Shown here: in pieces, positions 33,667 through 42,543 of the stretch
Position numbering within the stretch: position 1 is the stretch's first letter
Layout: each line of letters starts with the position of its first letter
NCBI GenBank assembly: GCA_024682395.1
Contig: JAIKZH010000029.1
Location: forward strand, 1 to 43,822
From: Bacteroidaceae bacterium
GTDB lineage: Bacteria > Bacteroidota > Bacteroidia > Bacteroidales > Bacteroidaceae
Length of the DNA: 43,822 bases
Reading direction: 5' to 3'
Notes under the pieces: generated by a model
The model's database searches: none
Seen by the model: only the letters and a program-made list of their open reading frames with translations
Told to the model about the DNA's origin: nothing
Made by a program: the position numbers and the translations under genes

Positions 33667-35265
33667 ATGAGTACATTTACATTAGGTATCGTATTTTTAG
33701 CATATTTCATAATATTGACATACCTTGGATGGTTAGGATACAAAAACACAAAGAGTTCTGAAGACTATCTTATCGGTGGTCGTGGAATGGGGTCTGTAAT
33801 TATGTCATTGTCATATGGTGCCACTTTCATCTCAGCATCAGCAATCGTAGGCTTCGGTGGTGTATCAGCCACATTCGGTATGGGAATCCAATGGCTATGT
33901 TTCCTCAACATGTTTGTCGGAGTTGTTATAGCATTTATCATATTCGGAAAGCGTACACGCAGCATTGGAGTACAACTCGGAGCATCATCCTTTCCACAAT
34001 TCCTCGGAAAATTCTATAAATCAAAGCACATACGCATATTTGTAGCAGCAATCATCATACTTGGTATGCCATTATATGCAGCAGTAGTGCTTAAAGGAGG
34101 AGCGGTGTTCATCGAACAGATTTTCAGTGTTGACTACAATATTGCACTTTTGATTTTCACCCTTGTAATATCAGCATACGTTATTACAGGAGGTATGAAA
34201 GGAGTTATGTACACAGACGCCCTTCAAGCCATTATAATGTTCTTGTGTATGGCATTCCTACTTGTATGGTTCTATAAAGAATTGGGAGTTGGATTTACAG
34301 AAGGTAACCGTCAGCTTGGAGAACTCTCAAGCATGATTCCAGAAGGATTAAAAGCACAAGGACACCAAGGATGGACAGCAATGCCAACATGGAACTCACC
34401 ACAATGGTGGACACTTGTAACATCACTTATCCTCGGCGTTGGAATCGGATGTTTAGCACAGCCACAACTTGTAGTTCGTTTCATGACAGTAAAAAGCAAC
34501 CGTCAATTAAACAGAGGTGTTCTTATCGGATGCGTATTCCTTTTGGTAACAGTTGGAGTTATATACCACGTAGGAGCTATGTCAAATCTTTACTTCATGA
34601 AAACCGAAGGTAAAATAACATTGGATTTAGTAAACGATATTGATAAAATCATACCATATTTCATTAACCATGCAATGCCAGACTGGTTTACAGCAGTGTT
34701 CATGATGTGTATCATCTCAGCAGGTATGTCAACACTCAGTTCTCAGTTCCATACAATGGGAGTTGCAGTAGGAGCCGACATCTACCCACTCTTCGGATGC
34801 AGTCGCAGAGCAGCCATCAAAAACAACGAAATAAAGGACGACACTCAAGAAAAGGCTTCAACCAAGGTTGTACGTATCGCAGTACTTATATCTATCCTTG
34901 CAAGTTATGGAGTATGTTATCTTCTTAGTGCGAATGTAATTGCACGTGGAACAAGTATCTTTATGGGAATATGCGCTGCAACATTCCTTCCAGCTTATTT
35001 CTGCGCACTCTATTGGAAGAAAGTCAGTCGTGCAGCAGCAATTGCAAGTATGTGGGTTGGAGCCCTCAGCAGCACATTTGCATTGTTATTCCTTCATGAA
35101 AAGGAATCAGCAGCATTAGGCATCTGCCAATTTGTATTCGGATGCGACTGTCTCTTCCCTAATTTTCCACTCACAATGGTCGATCCTATCGTATGGTCAT
35201 TCCCTCTTGCATGTATAACAATCTTTATTGTTACGCTTATAGCTCCAAATAAGAGCCAAGAATAG
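33667..35265 (+). CDS. Sodium:solute symporter (SSS family)
   Basis: Inner-membrane sodium-coupled carrier. The 532 residues contain about 13 membrane segments. SSS-family text includes YLGWLGYKNTKSSEDYLIGGRGMG near the N-terminus (a type shared with proline, pantothenate and monocarboxylate carriers), YVITGGMKGVMYTDALQAIIM, and IISAGMSTLSSQFHTMGVAVG with the residues that form the second sodium site. The substrate cannot be assigned. It is paired with the small accessory protein and preceded by the structured leader; a terminator closes the unit. Confidence 0.92.
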   Translation: MSTFTLGIVFLAYFIILTYLGWLGYKNTKSSEDYLIGGRGMGSVIMSLSYGATFISASAIVGFGGVSATFGMGIQWLCFLNMFVGVVIAFIIFGKRTRSIGVQLGASSFPQFLGKFYKSKHIRIFVAAIIILGMPLYAAVVLKGGAVFIEQIFSVDYNIALLIFTLVISAYVITGGMKGVMYTDALQAIIMFLCMAFLLVWFYKELGVGFTEGNRQLGELSSMIPEGLKAQGHQGWTAMPTWNSPQWWTLVTSLILGVGIGCLAQPQLVVRFMTVKSNRQLNRGVLIGCVFLLVTVGVIYHVGAMSNLYFMKTEGKITLDLVNDIDKIIPYFINHAMPDWFTAVFMMCIISAGMSTLSSQFHTMGVAVGADIYPLFGCSRRAAIKNNEIKDDTQEKASTKVVRIAVLISILASYGVCYLLSANVIARGTSIFMGICAATFLPAYFCALYWKKVSRAAAIASMWVGALSSTFALLFLHEKESAALGICQFVFGCDCLFPNFPLTMVDPIVWSFPLACITIFIVTLIAPNKSQE

Positions 35266-35305
35266 CCAAACAACACAAGAGTAGTACATTTATCTACACA
35301 TAAAC

Positions 35306-35343
35306 AAAAGACAGCGTATAGAGCAATTTATACGCTGTCTTTT
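35306..35343 (+). terminator. Intrinsic terminator after the symporter gene
   Basis: AAAAGACAGCGTATA (35306-35320) and TATACGCTGTCTTTT (35329-35343) form a perfect 15-base-pair stem with an 8-base loop. Confidence 0.9.
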
Positions 35344-35499
35344 ATATTTATGAATATACTAATACCCTATCAATTACAAATCCTCGTAATAATGAGGTAA
35401 AAAGGTAACGAGAGAAAAGCGCAAAGAATGCTTAGTTAGCAAAACCGATAACATTCAGTGGCATTTATAAAAATCAGTAGTATTTATAAAAAAAGAAAA
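35344..35499. other. Non-coding stretch between symporter and rpmH terminators
   Basis: Part of a 309-base gap between the symporter and rpmH. No gene was seen. It carries two copies of an 18-base repeat, TCAGTGGCATTTATAAAA (35455-35472) and TCAGTAGTATTTATAAAA (35474-35491), matching at 16 of 18 bases with a 19-base period. Confidence 0.5.
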
Positions 35500-35523
35500 G
35501 CAGAATTCAAAAATGAATACTGC
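35500..35523 (-). terminator. Intrinsic terminator of rpmH
   Basis: On the minus strand GCAGTATTCA (35523-35514) pairs with TGAATTCTGC (35509-35500) except at one position, with a TTTT loop, and is followed by TTTTCTTTTTTT. It lies 51 bases past the rpmH stop. Confidence 0.75.
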
Positions 35524-35574
35524 CTATTCTAATTCAAGCAATTCTTACTTTTGCAAGAAATTGTCACACAAAAA

Positions 35575-35730
35575 TTATTTTCCGTGGTTTTCGCTTGAAA
35601 CTGTAAGAGACTTACGACCTTTTTTACGACGCATGCTGAGAACGCGACGACCATTCTTTGTAGTCATACGCTGACGGAATCCGTGCTTGTTGACTCTCTT
35701 ACGGTTGTGTGGTTGAAATGTTCTTTTCAT
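35575..35730 (-). CDS. rpmH: 50S ribosomal protein L34
   Basis: Structural protein of the large ribosomal subunit. The 51 residues start [19 protein letters not shown] and go on [20 protein letters not shown], the family's diagnostic sequence. The C-terminal tail [11 protein letters not shown] is a little longer than in E. coli L34 (46 residues). It has its own promoter and terminator and is divergent from efp, an order common in Bacteroidales. Confidence 0.97.
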   Translation of the reverse strand: MKRTFQPHNRKRVNKHGFRQRMTTKNGRRVLSMRRKKGRKSLTVSSENHGK

Positions 35731-35826
35731 TTTAATCTATTATTTATTATTATTAATTTACTTTTTAGGTGATCGCGACATTGACTAAAACAATAATCAA
35801 TTTTCATAATCGACCACAAACAGCGT

Positions 35827-35858
35827 GCAAAATTAGTGAATTTAAATAAATTGACAAA
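35827..35858 (-). promoter_or_regulatory. rpmH promoter
   Basis: On the minus strand TTTG (plus CAAA, 35855-35858), 19 bases, then TAATTTTGC (35835-35827). It gives a leader of about 90 bases. Confidence 0.8.
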
Positions 35859-35885
35859 AGATTTAGCGGTTTTTCCCCAACTTTT

Positions 35886-35917
35886 TTTGTATTTTGGTGA
35901 AAAACTGCTACTTTTGC
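35886..35917 (+). promoter_or_regulatory. efp promoter
   Basis: TTTG (35886-35889), 19 bases, then TACTTTTGC (35909-35917). The efp start codon is 55 bases downstream. It is back-to-back with the rpmH promoter. Confidence 0.82.
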
Positions 35918-35971
35918 ACTCAATTCAGAGTAAATAAAGACATTTTTATAAATTAAAATTACATAAACATT

Positions 35972-36541
35972 ATGGCTATTTTAGCAGGTGATATTAAGAA
36001 AGGCGTTTGCCTCCGCTTAGATGATGGCAAGATTTGGGTAGTTATTGACTTCCTCCACAAAAAACCAGGTAAGGGTAACACCGTGATGATTACAAAACTC
36101 CGTAACGTTGAAGACGGACGTGTTCTTGAACGTACATGGATTGTATCAGCAAAACTTGATGACGTAACAGTTTCACACCAACAATTTCAATATCTATACA
36201 AAGAAGGCGAAGACATGGTATTCATGAACACTGAAACCTTCGAACAAGTAAATATTGCAAAAGACCTTATCACAGGTGGAGACTTCCTTAAGGAAGGTGA
36301 AACTATGGTAATGGCATCTATCGACGACCAGTCAGGTGCTATCCTCACAGCAGAAGCTCCAGTAAAGATTGTTCTTAAGGTTACATACACTGAACCAGGT
36401 TTGAAGGGCGATACTGCTACAAACGCAACAAAACCAGCAATACTCGAAACAGGTGTTGAAATCCGTGTGCCTCTCTTCATCAACGAAGGTGATATGATTG
36501 AAGTCGACACTCGTGATGGTAGTTATGTTTCTCGTAAATAA
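35972..36541 (+). CDS. efp: Elongation factor P
   Basis: Binds between the P and E sites and rescues ribosomes stalled at polyproline. The 189 residues have three beta-barrel domains: KOW-like domain I (about 1-64) with the loop KKPGKGN, where Lys34 is the position modified in many bacteria, then two OB-type domains, ending with the signature LFINEGDMIEVDTRDGSYVSRK. No EpmA, EpmB or other modification gene is in the window. Confidence 0.96.
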   Translation: MAILAGDIKKGVCLRLDDGKIWVVIDFLHKKPGKGNTVMITKLRNVEDGRVLERTWIVSAKLDDVTVSHQQFQYLYKEGEDMVFMNTETFEQVNIAKDLITGGDFLKEGETMVMASIDDQSGAILTAEAPVKIVLKVTYTEPGLKGDTATNATKPAILETGVEIRVPLFINEGDMIEVDTRDGSYVSRK

Positions 36542-36570
36542 TTTTTCGAAAACGTTTCTAACATAATTAT

Positions 36571-36612
36571 AAAGAAATAAGGCTGATGATTTCTCATCAG
36601 CCTTATTTCTTT
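36571..36612. terminator. Bidirectional intrinsic terminator between efp and the permease gene
   Basis: AAAGAAATAAGGCTGATGA (36571-36589) and its exact complement (36594-36612) form a 19-base-pair stem with a TTTC loop. The A- and T-rich ends let it stop transcripts from both sides. Confidence 0.92.
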
Positions 36613-36697
36613 TTATACTCATCAACCAACTTTATACTCCATTGTGTTTCTATTCATCGGAGACAAGTAGTTGACATAATCATGTTTAGTCGTATTT

Positions 36698-37978
36698 CTA
36701 TCTGTGTCGCATTCTATATCCATAAACTGCCACAACGATGAAGCATACCAACGGAAGGATAAACGATATATTCACAGCAGGCATACCTGCTATTTCTTTC
36801 ATGTCGATGATAACTGCCTGAAGTGGAGGCAATACAGAACCACCAAGAATTGCCATGATAAGTCCGGCTGCACCAAACTTAGCATCATCTCCTAATCCTT
36901 GTAATGCAACACCATAGATTGTTGGGAACATTAAACTCATACATCCGCTTACTCCGACAAGACAATACAGACCAGCACGACCTTGTAAAACGATGACTCC
37001 GGCAACCAAAATCATGCCTAAAATACCAAAAATAGTCAACATGACACCTGGTCTGAGGAACTTCATCAGATATGTACAAATGAAACGGCTTACTATAAAC
37101 AACGACATTGCATAAATGTTATATTGTTGAGCTGTCACTTCCGCTGTTTGTTCATCCATTCCCTCGTTCATAAAAATACGTGTTCCGTATTGTATGATAA
37201 AGGTCCAGCACATAATCTGGGCACCGACGTAAAAGAACTGAGCAATCACTCCTTCACGATAGTAATCAATAGAGAATATACGTTTTAAAGTGGCGAAGAA
37301 ACGAATTTCATGATTATCTTCACCATTTTTAGGCATCTTCACAATAAGAATCAATGCTATTACTATTGCTATTACTATAACTATAGCCAGATAAGGAGCC
37401 ACAAGAACACCGAGGTCGCTATCTTTTATTGCATTGAACGAAGCCTCATCGAGTTGTGCACGAGCCTGTGAATCCATTGGATTAAGTTTGGCTTGAATAA
37501 AATTCATTGCGACAAACATACCGAGGATTGAACCACACGGATTGAAACACTGAGCGAAATTCAGTCGTCGTGTTGACGATTCTTCTGGTCCCATTGATAG
37601 GATATATGGGTTACAACTTGTTTCCAGAAACGACAATCCGCATGTAAGGATGAAGTAAGCAATCAGAAATGGAGGATACACCCCTATCATCTTGGCAGGC
37701 CAAAACAAAAGTGCACCCAAAGCATAGAGTCCAAGTCCGACCAAAACACCTGTTTTGTATGAGTATTTACGAATGAATATGGCTGCAGGGTATGCCATAG
37801 CAAAATAACCTCCATAAAAGGCAAGTTGCACCAAAGAGCCATCCATCACGCTCATTCTGAAAATCTTAGAGAAAGCCTTCACCATAGGGTTTGTAATATC
37901 ATTAGCAAAGCCCCACAATGCGAAGCAGAAAGTAATTAAGACAAAAGGCACTAGATACTTCTTTTCAATTGTTTTCAT
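36698..37978 (-). CDS. FucP-like sugar:proton symporter (MFS)
   Basis: Inner-membrane sugar carrier of the FucP branch of the major facilitator superfamily. The 426 residues have about 12 membrane segments. FucP-like text includes LVPFVLITFCFALWGFANDI at residues 9-28, LQLAFYGGYFAMAYPAA-type TM2 (here LVQLAFYGGYFAMAYPAAIF), and the TM5 region FLETSCNPYILSMGPEES. It starts 20 bases after the GH31 gene, so it is in the same operon; the carried sugar is therefore more likely a product of that enzyme (xylose, glucose or a disaccharide) than fucose. Confidence 0.85.
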   Translation of the reverse strand: MKTIEKKYLVPFVLITFCFALWGFANDITNPMVKAFSKIFRMSVMDGSLVQLAFYGGYFAMAYPAAIFIRKYSYKTGVLVGLGLYALGALLFWPAKMIGVYPPFLIAYFILTCGLSFLETSCNPYILSMGPEESSTRRLNFAQCFNPCGSILGMFVAMNFIQAKLNPMDSQARAQLDEASFNAIKDSDLGVLVAPYLAIVIVIAIVIALILIVKMPKNGEDNHEIRFFATLKRIFSIDYYREGVIAQFFYVGAQIMCWTFIIQYGTRIFMNEGMDEQTAEVTAQQYNIYAMSLFIVSRFICTYLMKFLRPGVMLTIFGILGMILVAGVIVLQGRAGLYCLVGVSGCMSLMFPTIYGVALQGLGDDAKFGAAGLIMAILGGSVLPPLQAVIIDMKEIAGMPAVNISFILPLVCFIVVAVYGYRMRHR

Positions 37979-37998
37979 ATTGATTTGATTATATTAAT

Positions 37999-40251
37999 TT
38001 ATTTAGCTTTACGTATTTTAAGTTTACCATTTTTTAATACTAGTCGTTTCATTTCATACTTTCCCTTGAGATAATCATTTGTTTCGCCATCGTCGTCATA
38101 CAAATAGAATTCGCCGTCGGCACCAGGGTAAGTGATTATACCATCGGTCATTGGTACAATACTTCCCGCACGTACAAACACAGGTATATGGTCGTTACTT
38201 ACAGGTATAGTTACACTTTGTCCTCCATCATAATGAGTATTTGTCCAGAAATCGAACCAACCGCCTTTTGTTTCAGGAAGATAAGTGGTCCAAGTGGTAG
38301 GATTAGCCTCCAATATAGGATTTATCAGCAGGGCAGGTCCAAACATATACTCTGTGGTTTGCTTCAATGCTTCAGTATCATTAGGGAAGTCAAACACAAG
38401 CGGACGCATCATTGTATAGCCTTCTCTTGAGACCTTTGCAGCCACAGAATAAATATATGGCATTAATTTATATCGTGTTTTAATTGCATCGACAAACAAG
38501 CGTTCTGTTTGCTTACTATATTTCCATGGTTCAGTATCCGACATGTAGCCATGAACTCGCATAAGTGGGAGGAATACACTTGTCTGTATCCATCTCAACA
38601 TTCGTGCTTGATACTCGTCGTTAGTATATTGATTGCCTGGTCGGAAGAAACCACCTGCATCGTAAGTCCACCAAGGAAGTCCTGTTGCCATCTGTCCCAA
38701 TCCTCCAGCAATTTGTCGACGAAGAGTTTCCCAATCGTTACCTACATCACCCGACCATGTTGCCACACCATATTTCTGGATTCCAGAGAAAGCACTACGA
38801 GTAAGGATGAACTGTCGGCGGTTTGGAAAATCTTTCATAAGTCCCTCATATACAGTTTTGTTTACCATTAAAGGATAGATATTGCGCACATCAGGACGTC
38901 TTCCTTCAAGATCATCGTTTTCAGGTTCGGTTGCATCTTGCCACCAAGCATCAATACCATGAGGGCGAGCCAATCCCTTACTAAAATGTTTCCAATAGCA
39001 AGCAGCAGCATCTTTGTTGAAGAAGTCAACCCAATCGGTATTATCAATGTAATAATTCTTAGATTTGAGTTCTTTACCAACATCACTGTTTTTATCAACT
39101 TTTGACCACACAGACAACATCAGTTTTATACCCATTGCATGTAATGAATCAGTGAGTTGTTTTGGGTTAGGATAATGATCTTCATCAAATTTCATTGCAT
39201 TCCAACCATATTTACCCCACCATTGCCAGTCTTGCACAATCATGCTTATAGGGATTTGTCTGCGACGGAATTCTTTTGCTGCTTGAAGAATCTCATCCTG
39301 AGAATGATAGCGTTCACGACAATGAATGTATCCAAGAGCCCATTTGGGAATCATTGGCACTTCGCCGGAAATTCGTCTGTATTCCTTAATTATATCGTCG
39401 GCATTACCTAAGAACACAGTATAATCAACGATTTTGGTTTCTGGAGAACTAAATGTAGTAGTGTTGTCAACTTTTCTCCAGTATATTTTTGGTGAATCGC
39501 CACGCACACCGCGTACTTCCACTTTATGTTTACCCTTTGAGAGATTCATTATAACAGAAGAAGTTGGAGGCAACCAGATGTTATTAAAATCGGTTATTAC
39601 TTTTCCGTCAACAGCAAGATAATGTTTGCGTGCCATCTTCTGTCCTACGTCAAGCAACAAAGAATAATCGCCATCATCAGCTACATCGATTGTTTCGGCA
39701 AAAGCGATGTAATCACGTCTTTCACGCTTATTACCCAATGTACTCGTGGCATCCACTGTTTCACTGACAACATCGCCATCCTGTTCTTTCAACACTATCA
39801 TATTGTCAGCAGGATTAAACTCAGTCACACCTGGGTTATTCCACATAATGCCATAGCCTTTATTTGACAAAATGAAAGGAATTGAAATCTGAGTATTCAC
39901 TTGAGTTAGGCGTCGTGTAAGACCTCGTACATTGAGATAACCATCTTGGAACTGCCCAGTACCATAGATAAACTCATCATCTGGTGAATAGAATATTTCT
40001 CTGTCATCACGTCCTTGGTTTGAAAGCGTTCTAAGGATCACATTTCCCTCCTTATCCTTAAAAACCAATTCTTTAGCGTCATTATCGAATGATATATTCA
40101 CTTTGGATGTTTTCCACTCACTTTTTCCAGACTTCTTACTTGCATCATAACGTACATTTATGGCTGATTCTGAAAGTACTGTTACTTGAGGTTGAGCAAA
40201 AACAAAAGCGGCTTGTAACCAAGTTAATATAAAGATTGTTTTCTTATTCAT
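37999..40251 (-). CDS. Glycoside hydrolase family 31, alpha-xylosidase-like, with PA14-like insert
   Basis: Retaining alpha-glycosidase with a signal peptide (cleavage near residue 19, FVFAQPQV). The 750 residues have an N-terminal beta-sandwich, an insert at about 185-275 that resembles a PA14 domain (GDYSLLLDVGQKMARKHYLAVDG), a catalytic barrel (about 300-620), and C-terminal beta domains. Nucleophile Asp439 is in WWQDATEPEN and acid/base Asp502 is in WSGDVGND. A PA14 insert at this place is known from alpha-xylosidases such as Cellvibrio Xyl31A that act on xyloglucan pieces, so I favour alpha-xylosidase; alpha-glucosidase is possible. It is the first gene of a two-gene operon with the FucP-like carrier. 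Confidence 0.88.
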   Translation of the reverse strand: MNKKTIFILTWLQAAFVFAQPQVTVLSESAINVRYDASKKSGKSEWKTSKVNISFDNDAKELVFKDKEGNVILRTLSNQGRDDREIFYSPDDEFIYGTGQFQDGYLNVRGLTRRLTQVNTQISIPFILSNKGYGIMWNNPGVTEFNPADNMIVLKEQDGDVVSETVDATSTLGNKRERRDYIAFAETIDVADDGDYSLLLDVGQKMARKHYLAVDGKVITDFNNIWLPPTSSVIMNLSKGKHKVEVRGVRGDSPKIYWRKVDNTTTFSSPETKIVDYTVFLGNADDIIKEYRRISGEVPMIPKWALGYIHCRERYHSQDEILQAAKEFRRRQIPISMIVQDWQWWGKYGWNAMKFDEDHYPNPKQLTDSLHAMGIKLMLSVWSKVDKNSDVGKELKSKNYYIDNTDWVDFFNKDAAACYWKHFSKGLARPHGIDAWWQDATEPENDDLEGRRPDVRNIYPLMVNKTVYEGLMKDFPNRRQFILTRSAFSGIQKYGVATWSGDVGNDWETLRRQIAGGLGQMATGLPWWTYDAGGFFRPGNQYTNDEYQARMLRWIQTSVFLPLMRVHGYMSDTEPWKYSKQTERLFVDAIKTRYKLMPYIYSVAAKVSREGYTMMRPLVFDFPNDTEALKQTTEYMFGPALLINPILEANPTTWTTYLPETKGGWFDFWTNTHYDGGQSVTIPVSNDHIPVFVRAGSIVPMTDGIITYPGADGEFYLYDDDGETNDYLKGKYEMKRLVLKNGKLKIRKAK

Positions 40252-40282
40252 GGTTAATATTGATTAAAATACATATTACATA

Positions 40283-40313
40283 CAAAGATAGCACAAAAAA
40301 TACATATAACAAT
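40283..40313 (-). promoter_or_regulatory. Promoter of the GH31-permease operon
   Basis: On the minus strand ATTG (plus CAAT, 40310-40313), 19 bases, then TATCTTTG (40290-40283). Confidence 0.65.
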
Positions 40314-40589
40314 AGGACTTTTATCATTTTTTCATGATTAAATATCATGTTCAAAAACATTTCAGACTATAAGAAACGATTGAAAATATAATACCGCACG
40401 ATATGCAAATTCAAGATAAAACCGCTCCACTGATTGATACAACGCATTAAAAAAACTAATTTGGTTATTTCCCTACAATTGAGAGAATAAATACATTTTC
40501 GGTTATAATATAAAAATAGTATTATCGATAAAACATCATATTTTATACAAATAAAAAGAATTTACAGAGAAATTAGTTTACATTTGTGT
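40314..40589. other. Non-coding stretch between divergent operons
   Basis: Central part of the 411-base gap between the GH31 gene and the small membrane protein gene. AT-rich; only very short ORFs (14-15 codons) and one weak palindrome (CATGAT at 40333, ATCATG at 40344). I see no gene or clear RNA here; it could hold regulator sites for the carbohydrate operon. Confidence 0.4.
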
Positions 40590-40621
40590 ATTGTTGATTG
40601 TTAATTATTTATTATCTTTGC
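40590..40621 (+). promoter_or_regulatory. Promoter of the 66-residue membrane protein and barrel genes
   Basis: ATTG (40590-40593), 19 bases, then TATCTTTGC (40613-40621). The first start codon is 42 bases downstream. Confidence 0.75.
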
Positions 40622-40662
40622 ACATATAAAAACGAATACGTACAATAAATAACCGATAAAAG

Positions 40663-40863
40663 ATGAGAAAATCAACATGGTTACCTATTGCACTTTTGCT
40701 TGCAGGTAGTGCTTTCTATGTATATGATGGGATGGAGTATAACTCATGGATGAAGAATCTCCCATTAATGATAATAGATGTACTAATTGTGGCTGCCCTA
40801 TTTTGGGCATTGAGAAAGAAAGAAGAATATAATAAAAATAGACCAACTAATAACATCTCATAA
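40663..40863 (+). CDS. Small two-segment membrane protein of unknown function
   Basis: The 66 residues have two hydrophobic segments (about 5-20 and 33-49) and a basic, polar tail (RKKEEYNKNRPTNN), so both ends probably face the cytosol. I do not recognise a named family; similar short proteins starting with MKKSTWLPI-like text occur in Bacteroidales. It has its own promoter and is followed at 11 bases by an outer-membrane barrel gene. Confidence 0.75.
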   Translation: MRKSTWLPIALLLAGSAFYVYDGMEYNSWMKNLPLMIIDVLIVAALFWALRKKEEYNKNRPTNNIS

Positions 40864-40874
40864 AAAGTAATAAT

Positions 40875-41357
40875 ATGAAAAAGATTTTGTTAACTTTGAT
40901 GCTTGCCTTGACAATGGTAACAAGCGCATCAGCTCAGTTTGAGCAAGGAAAGAAATATGTGGGAGCCTCTCTCACTGGATTAAACCTCTCGTTTAGCGAC
41001 CTCAAGGACTTTGCATTCGGTGTTGACGCAAATGCAGGTTACTTTATTGAGCAAGACATAATGGTTGTAGGAACAATCGGTATCGATTTCTCTAACGGAG
41101 ACCTCAATCAATTTGAAGTCGGTGCTAAGGGACGTTATTACATTGAACAAAATGGTTTGTTTCTTGCAGGTGGTTTGAAATATCGTCATGCCTACAAGAA
41201 TATAAACGATTTGCAACTCACACCAGAAGTAGGCTATTGTTATTTCCTTAATCGTTATATAACAATTGAGCCATCTGTATATTTTGATTTAAGTTTAACA
41301 GATTTCTCACACAAGAGTGAATTTGGTTTAAAATGCGGTATTGGCATCTACTTCTAA
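40875..41357 (+). CDS. Outer-membrane beta-barrel protein
   Basis: The 160 residues start with a signal peptide cleaved after SASA (residue 20). The mature part shows the alternating pattern of a small eight-strand barrel (KKYVGASLTGLNLSF, GYFIEQDIMVVGTIGIDF, GRYYIEQNGLFLAGGLKYRH), ending in GLKCGIGIYF with the C-terminal aromatic residue typical of barrel insertion. No specific function can be given. It is cotranscribed with the 66-residue membrane protein and ends before a terminator. Confidence 0.85.
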   Translation: MKKILLTLMLALTMVTSASAQFEQGKKYVGASLTGLNLSFSDLKDFAFGVDANAGYFIEQDIMVVGTIGIDFSNGDLNQFEVGAKGRYYIEQNGLFLAGGLKYRHAYKNINDLQLTPEVGYCYFLNRYITIEPSVYFDLSLTDFSHKSEFGLKCGIGIYF

Positions 41358-41380
41358 CAATTCTTGATTTGAGTTAATCA

Positions 41381-41421
41381 AAAAAGTGGAAAGTACAGAA
41401 TCCTGTAGCTTTCCACTTTTT
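41381..41421 (+). terminator. Intrinsic terminator after the barrel gene
   Basis: AAAAAGTGGAAAG and CTTTCCACTTTTT form the outer stem, extended by TACAG/CTGTA with one bulged G; the loop is AATC. It lies 23 bases past the stop codon. Confidence 0.88.
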
Positions 41422-41556
41422 GTATAAAACTGAAACATCATTAAGGCTCAGTCGATTTTTCATAGGGATAAGAAATCATCCTGATTATATATTTTCTTGA
41501 TTTCGAACGTATTTTCTCAGCAGTTAACAAACAAGAGAGTCCATGTAATGAGATTC

Positions 41557-42522
41557 TTAAAAAGCAATTCGAGCAAATATAGGCAGGTGATCAGAATAGC
41601 CACCATTATACTTAAAGCCTACATATGTTCTATAAGGTTTCACACCGCCATACTTAGTATCTTCTTCCAATAACATAGGATTTGCCATTACCCCAGATGA
41701 AGACACATGTGGCAGGAGTGTTTCATTCACCAGAATATGATCAATACATTGCCATACACCTTTATATTTGTATGAACCTTGTTTTTCATGAGCCATCAAA
41801 TCAGTTAAACGTGAGAACTCATTCTTCATGACTTTCGATTTCGGTCCATCGTTGAAATCACCCATAACCACCACATTTGCGTTTTTTCGTACGTTATATA
41901 TCGAATCAATGCTACTACAAATAGTTTTTGCCACGATACAGCGGTTTTCTTTAGCAATAAACCCATTTAGTTTTGAAGGCATATGAACCGCAAAGATATC
42001 TAATGTGTCATGCGACAGAGTCACACCGCTCACATATAAGACATCACGCGTAGGAGTTGATGTATTAGCTCGTATGGAATAATGATTTATTACGTGGAAA
42101 GTAAAAGGCGAATACAATAAAGCCACATCCACGCCACGAACATCGGCAGAATTCGTCATCACATATTTATACCCTACAGCAGCCAAAGGTGTATTACATG
42201 TAAGCCATGTAAGAACCGAATCATTCTCCACTTCGTTTAGACAGACGATATCCACCGGACGACTTTCCTCTACAGCCATAATAGTTTTGCCTATACCATT
42301 CAGTTTATGAAACAATTTCCATCTCGACCAATGGCGATTACCATTAGGTAAATACTCGAAATCGTTTTTTCCTACATCGTGAATGGTATCAAAAGCATTC
42401 TCACAATTATACGACATCAGCGTTATCTGCTGAGCCGAAGAAGGCAACGATATGGCATAAACAAAAGAAAAGAGCGATACCAAAAATATCTTATATATCT
42501 TCAGCATCGCCCGCATATTCAT
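41557..42522 (-). CDS. Secreted endonuclease/exonuclease/phosphatase (EEP) family protein
   Basis: Metal-dependent phosphoesterase of the DNase I/EEP fold with a signal peptide (about 1-30, cleavage after SSA), so it acts outside the cytosol. The 321 residues carry the family's residues: Asn in SYNCENAFD, Glu in CLNEVEND, the Asp and Asn of VVMGDFNDGP, and the closing SDH in GGYSDHLPIFA. It starts 21 bases after the nucleotidyltransferase gene. There are three possible Met starts within six codons. The substrate (nucleic acid, phospholipid or phosphosugar) is unknown. Confidence 0.85.
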   Translation of the reverse strand: MNMRAMLKIYKIFLVSLFSFVYAISLPSSAQQITLMSYNCENAFDTIHDVGKNDFEYLPNGNRHWSRWKLFHKLNGIGKTIMAVEESRPVDIVCLNEVENDSVLTWLTCNTPLAAVGYKYVMTNSADVRGVDVALLYSPFTFHVINHYSIRANTSTPTRDVLYVSGVTLSHDTLDIFAVHMPSKLNGFIAKENRCIVAKTICSSIDSIYNVRKNANVVVMGDFNDGPKSKVMKNEFSRLTDLMAHEKQGSYKYKGVWQCIDHILVNETLLPHVSSSGVMANPMLLEEDTKYGGVKPYRTYVGFKYNGGYSDHLPIFARIAF

Positions 42523-42543
42523 TATAGTTACTAATTACCTGAA

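Noticed and set aside
35546..35554. TACTTTTGC on the plus strand as a promoter antisense to rpmH
   Set aside because: It has no -33 box at the right distance and nothing coding on that strand; a chance match is likely.
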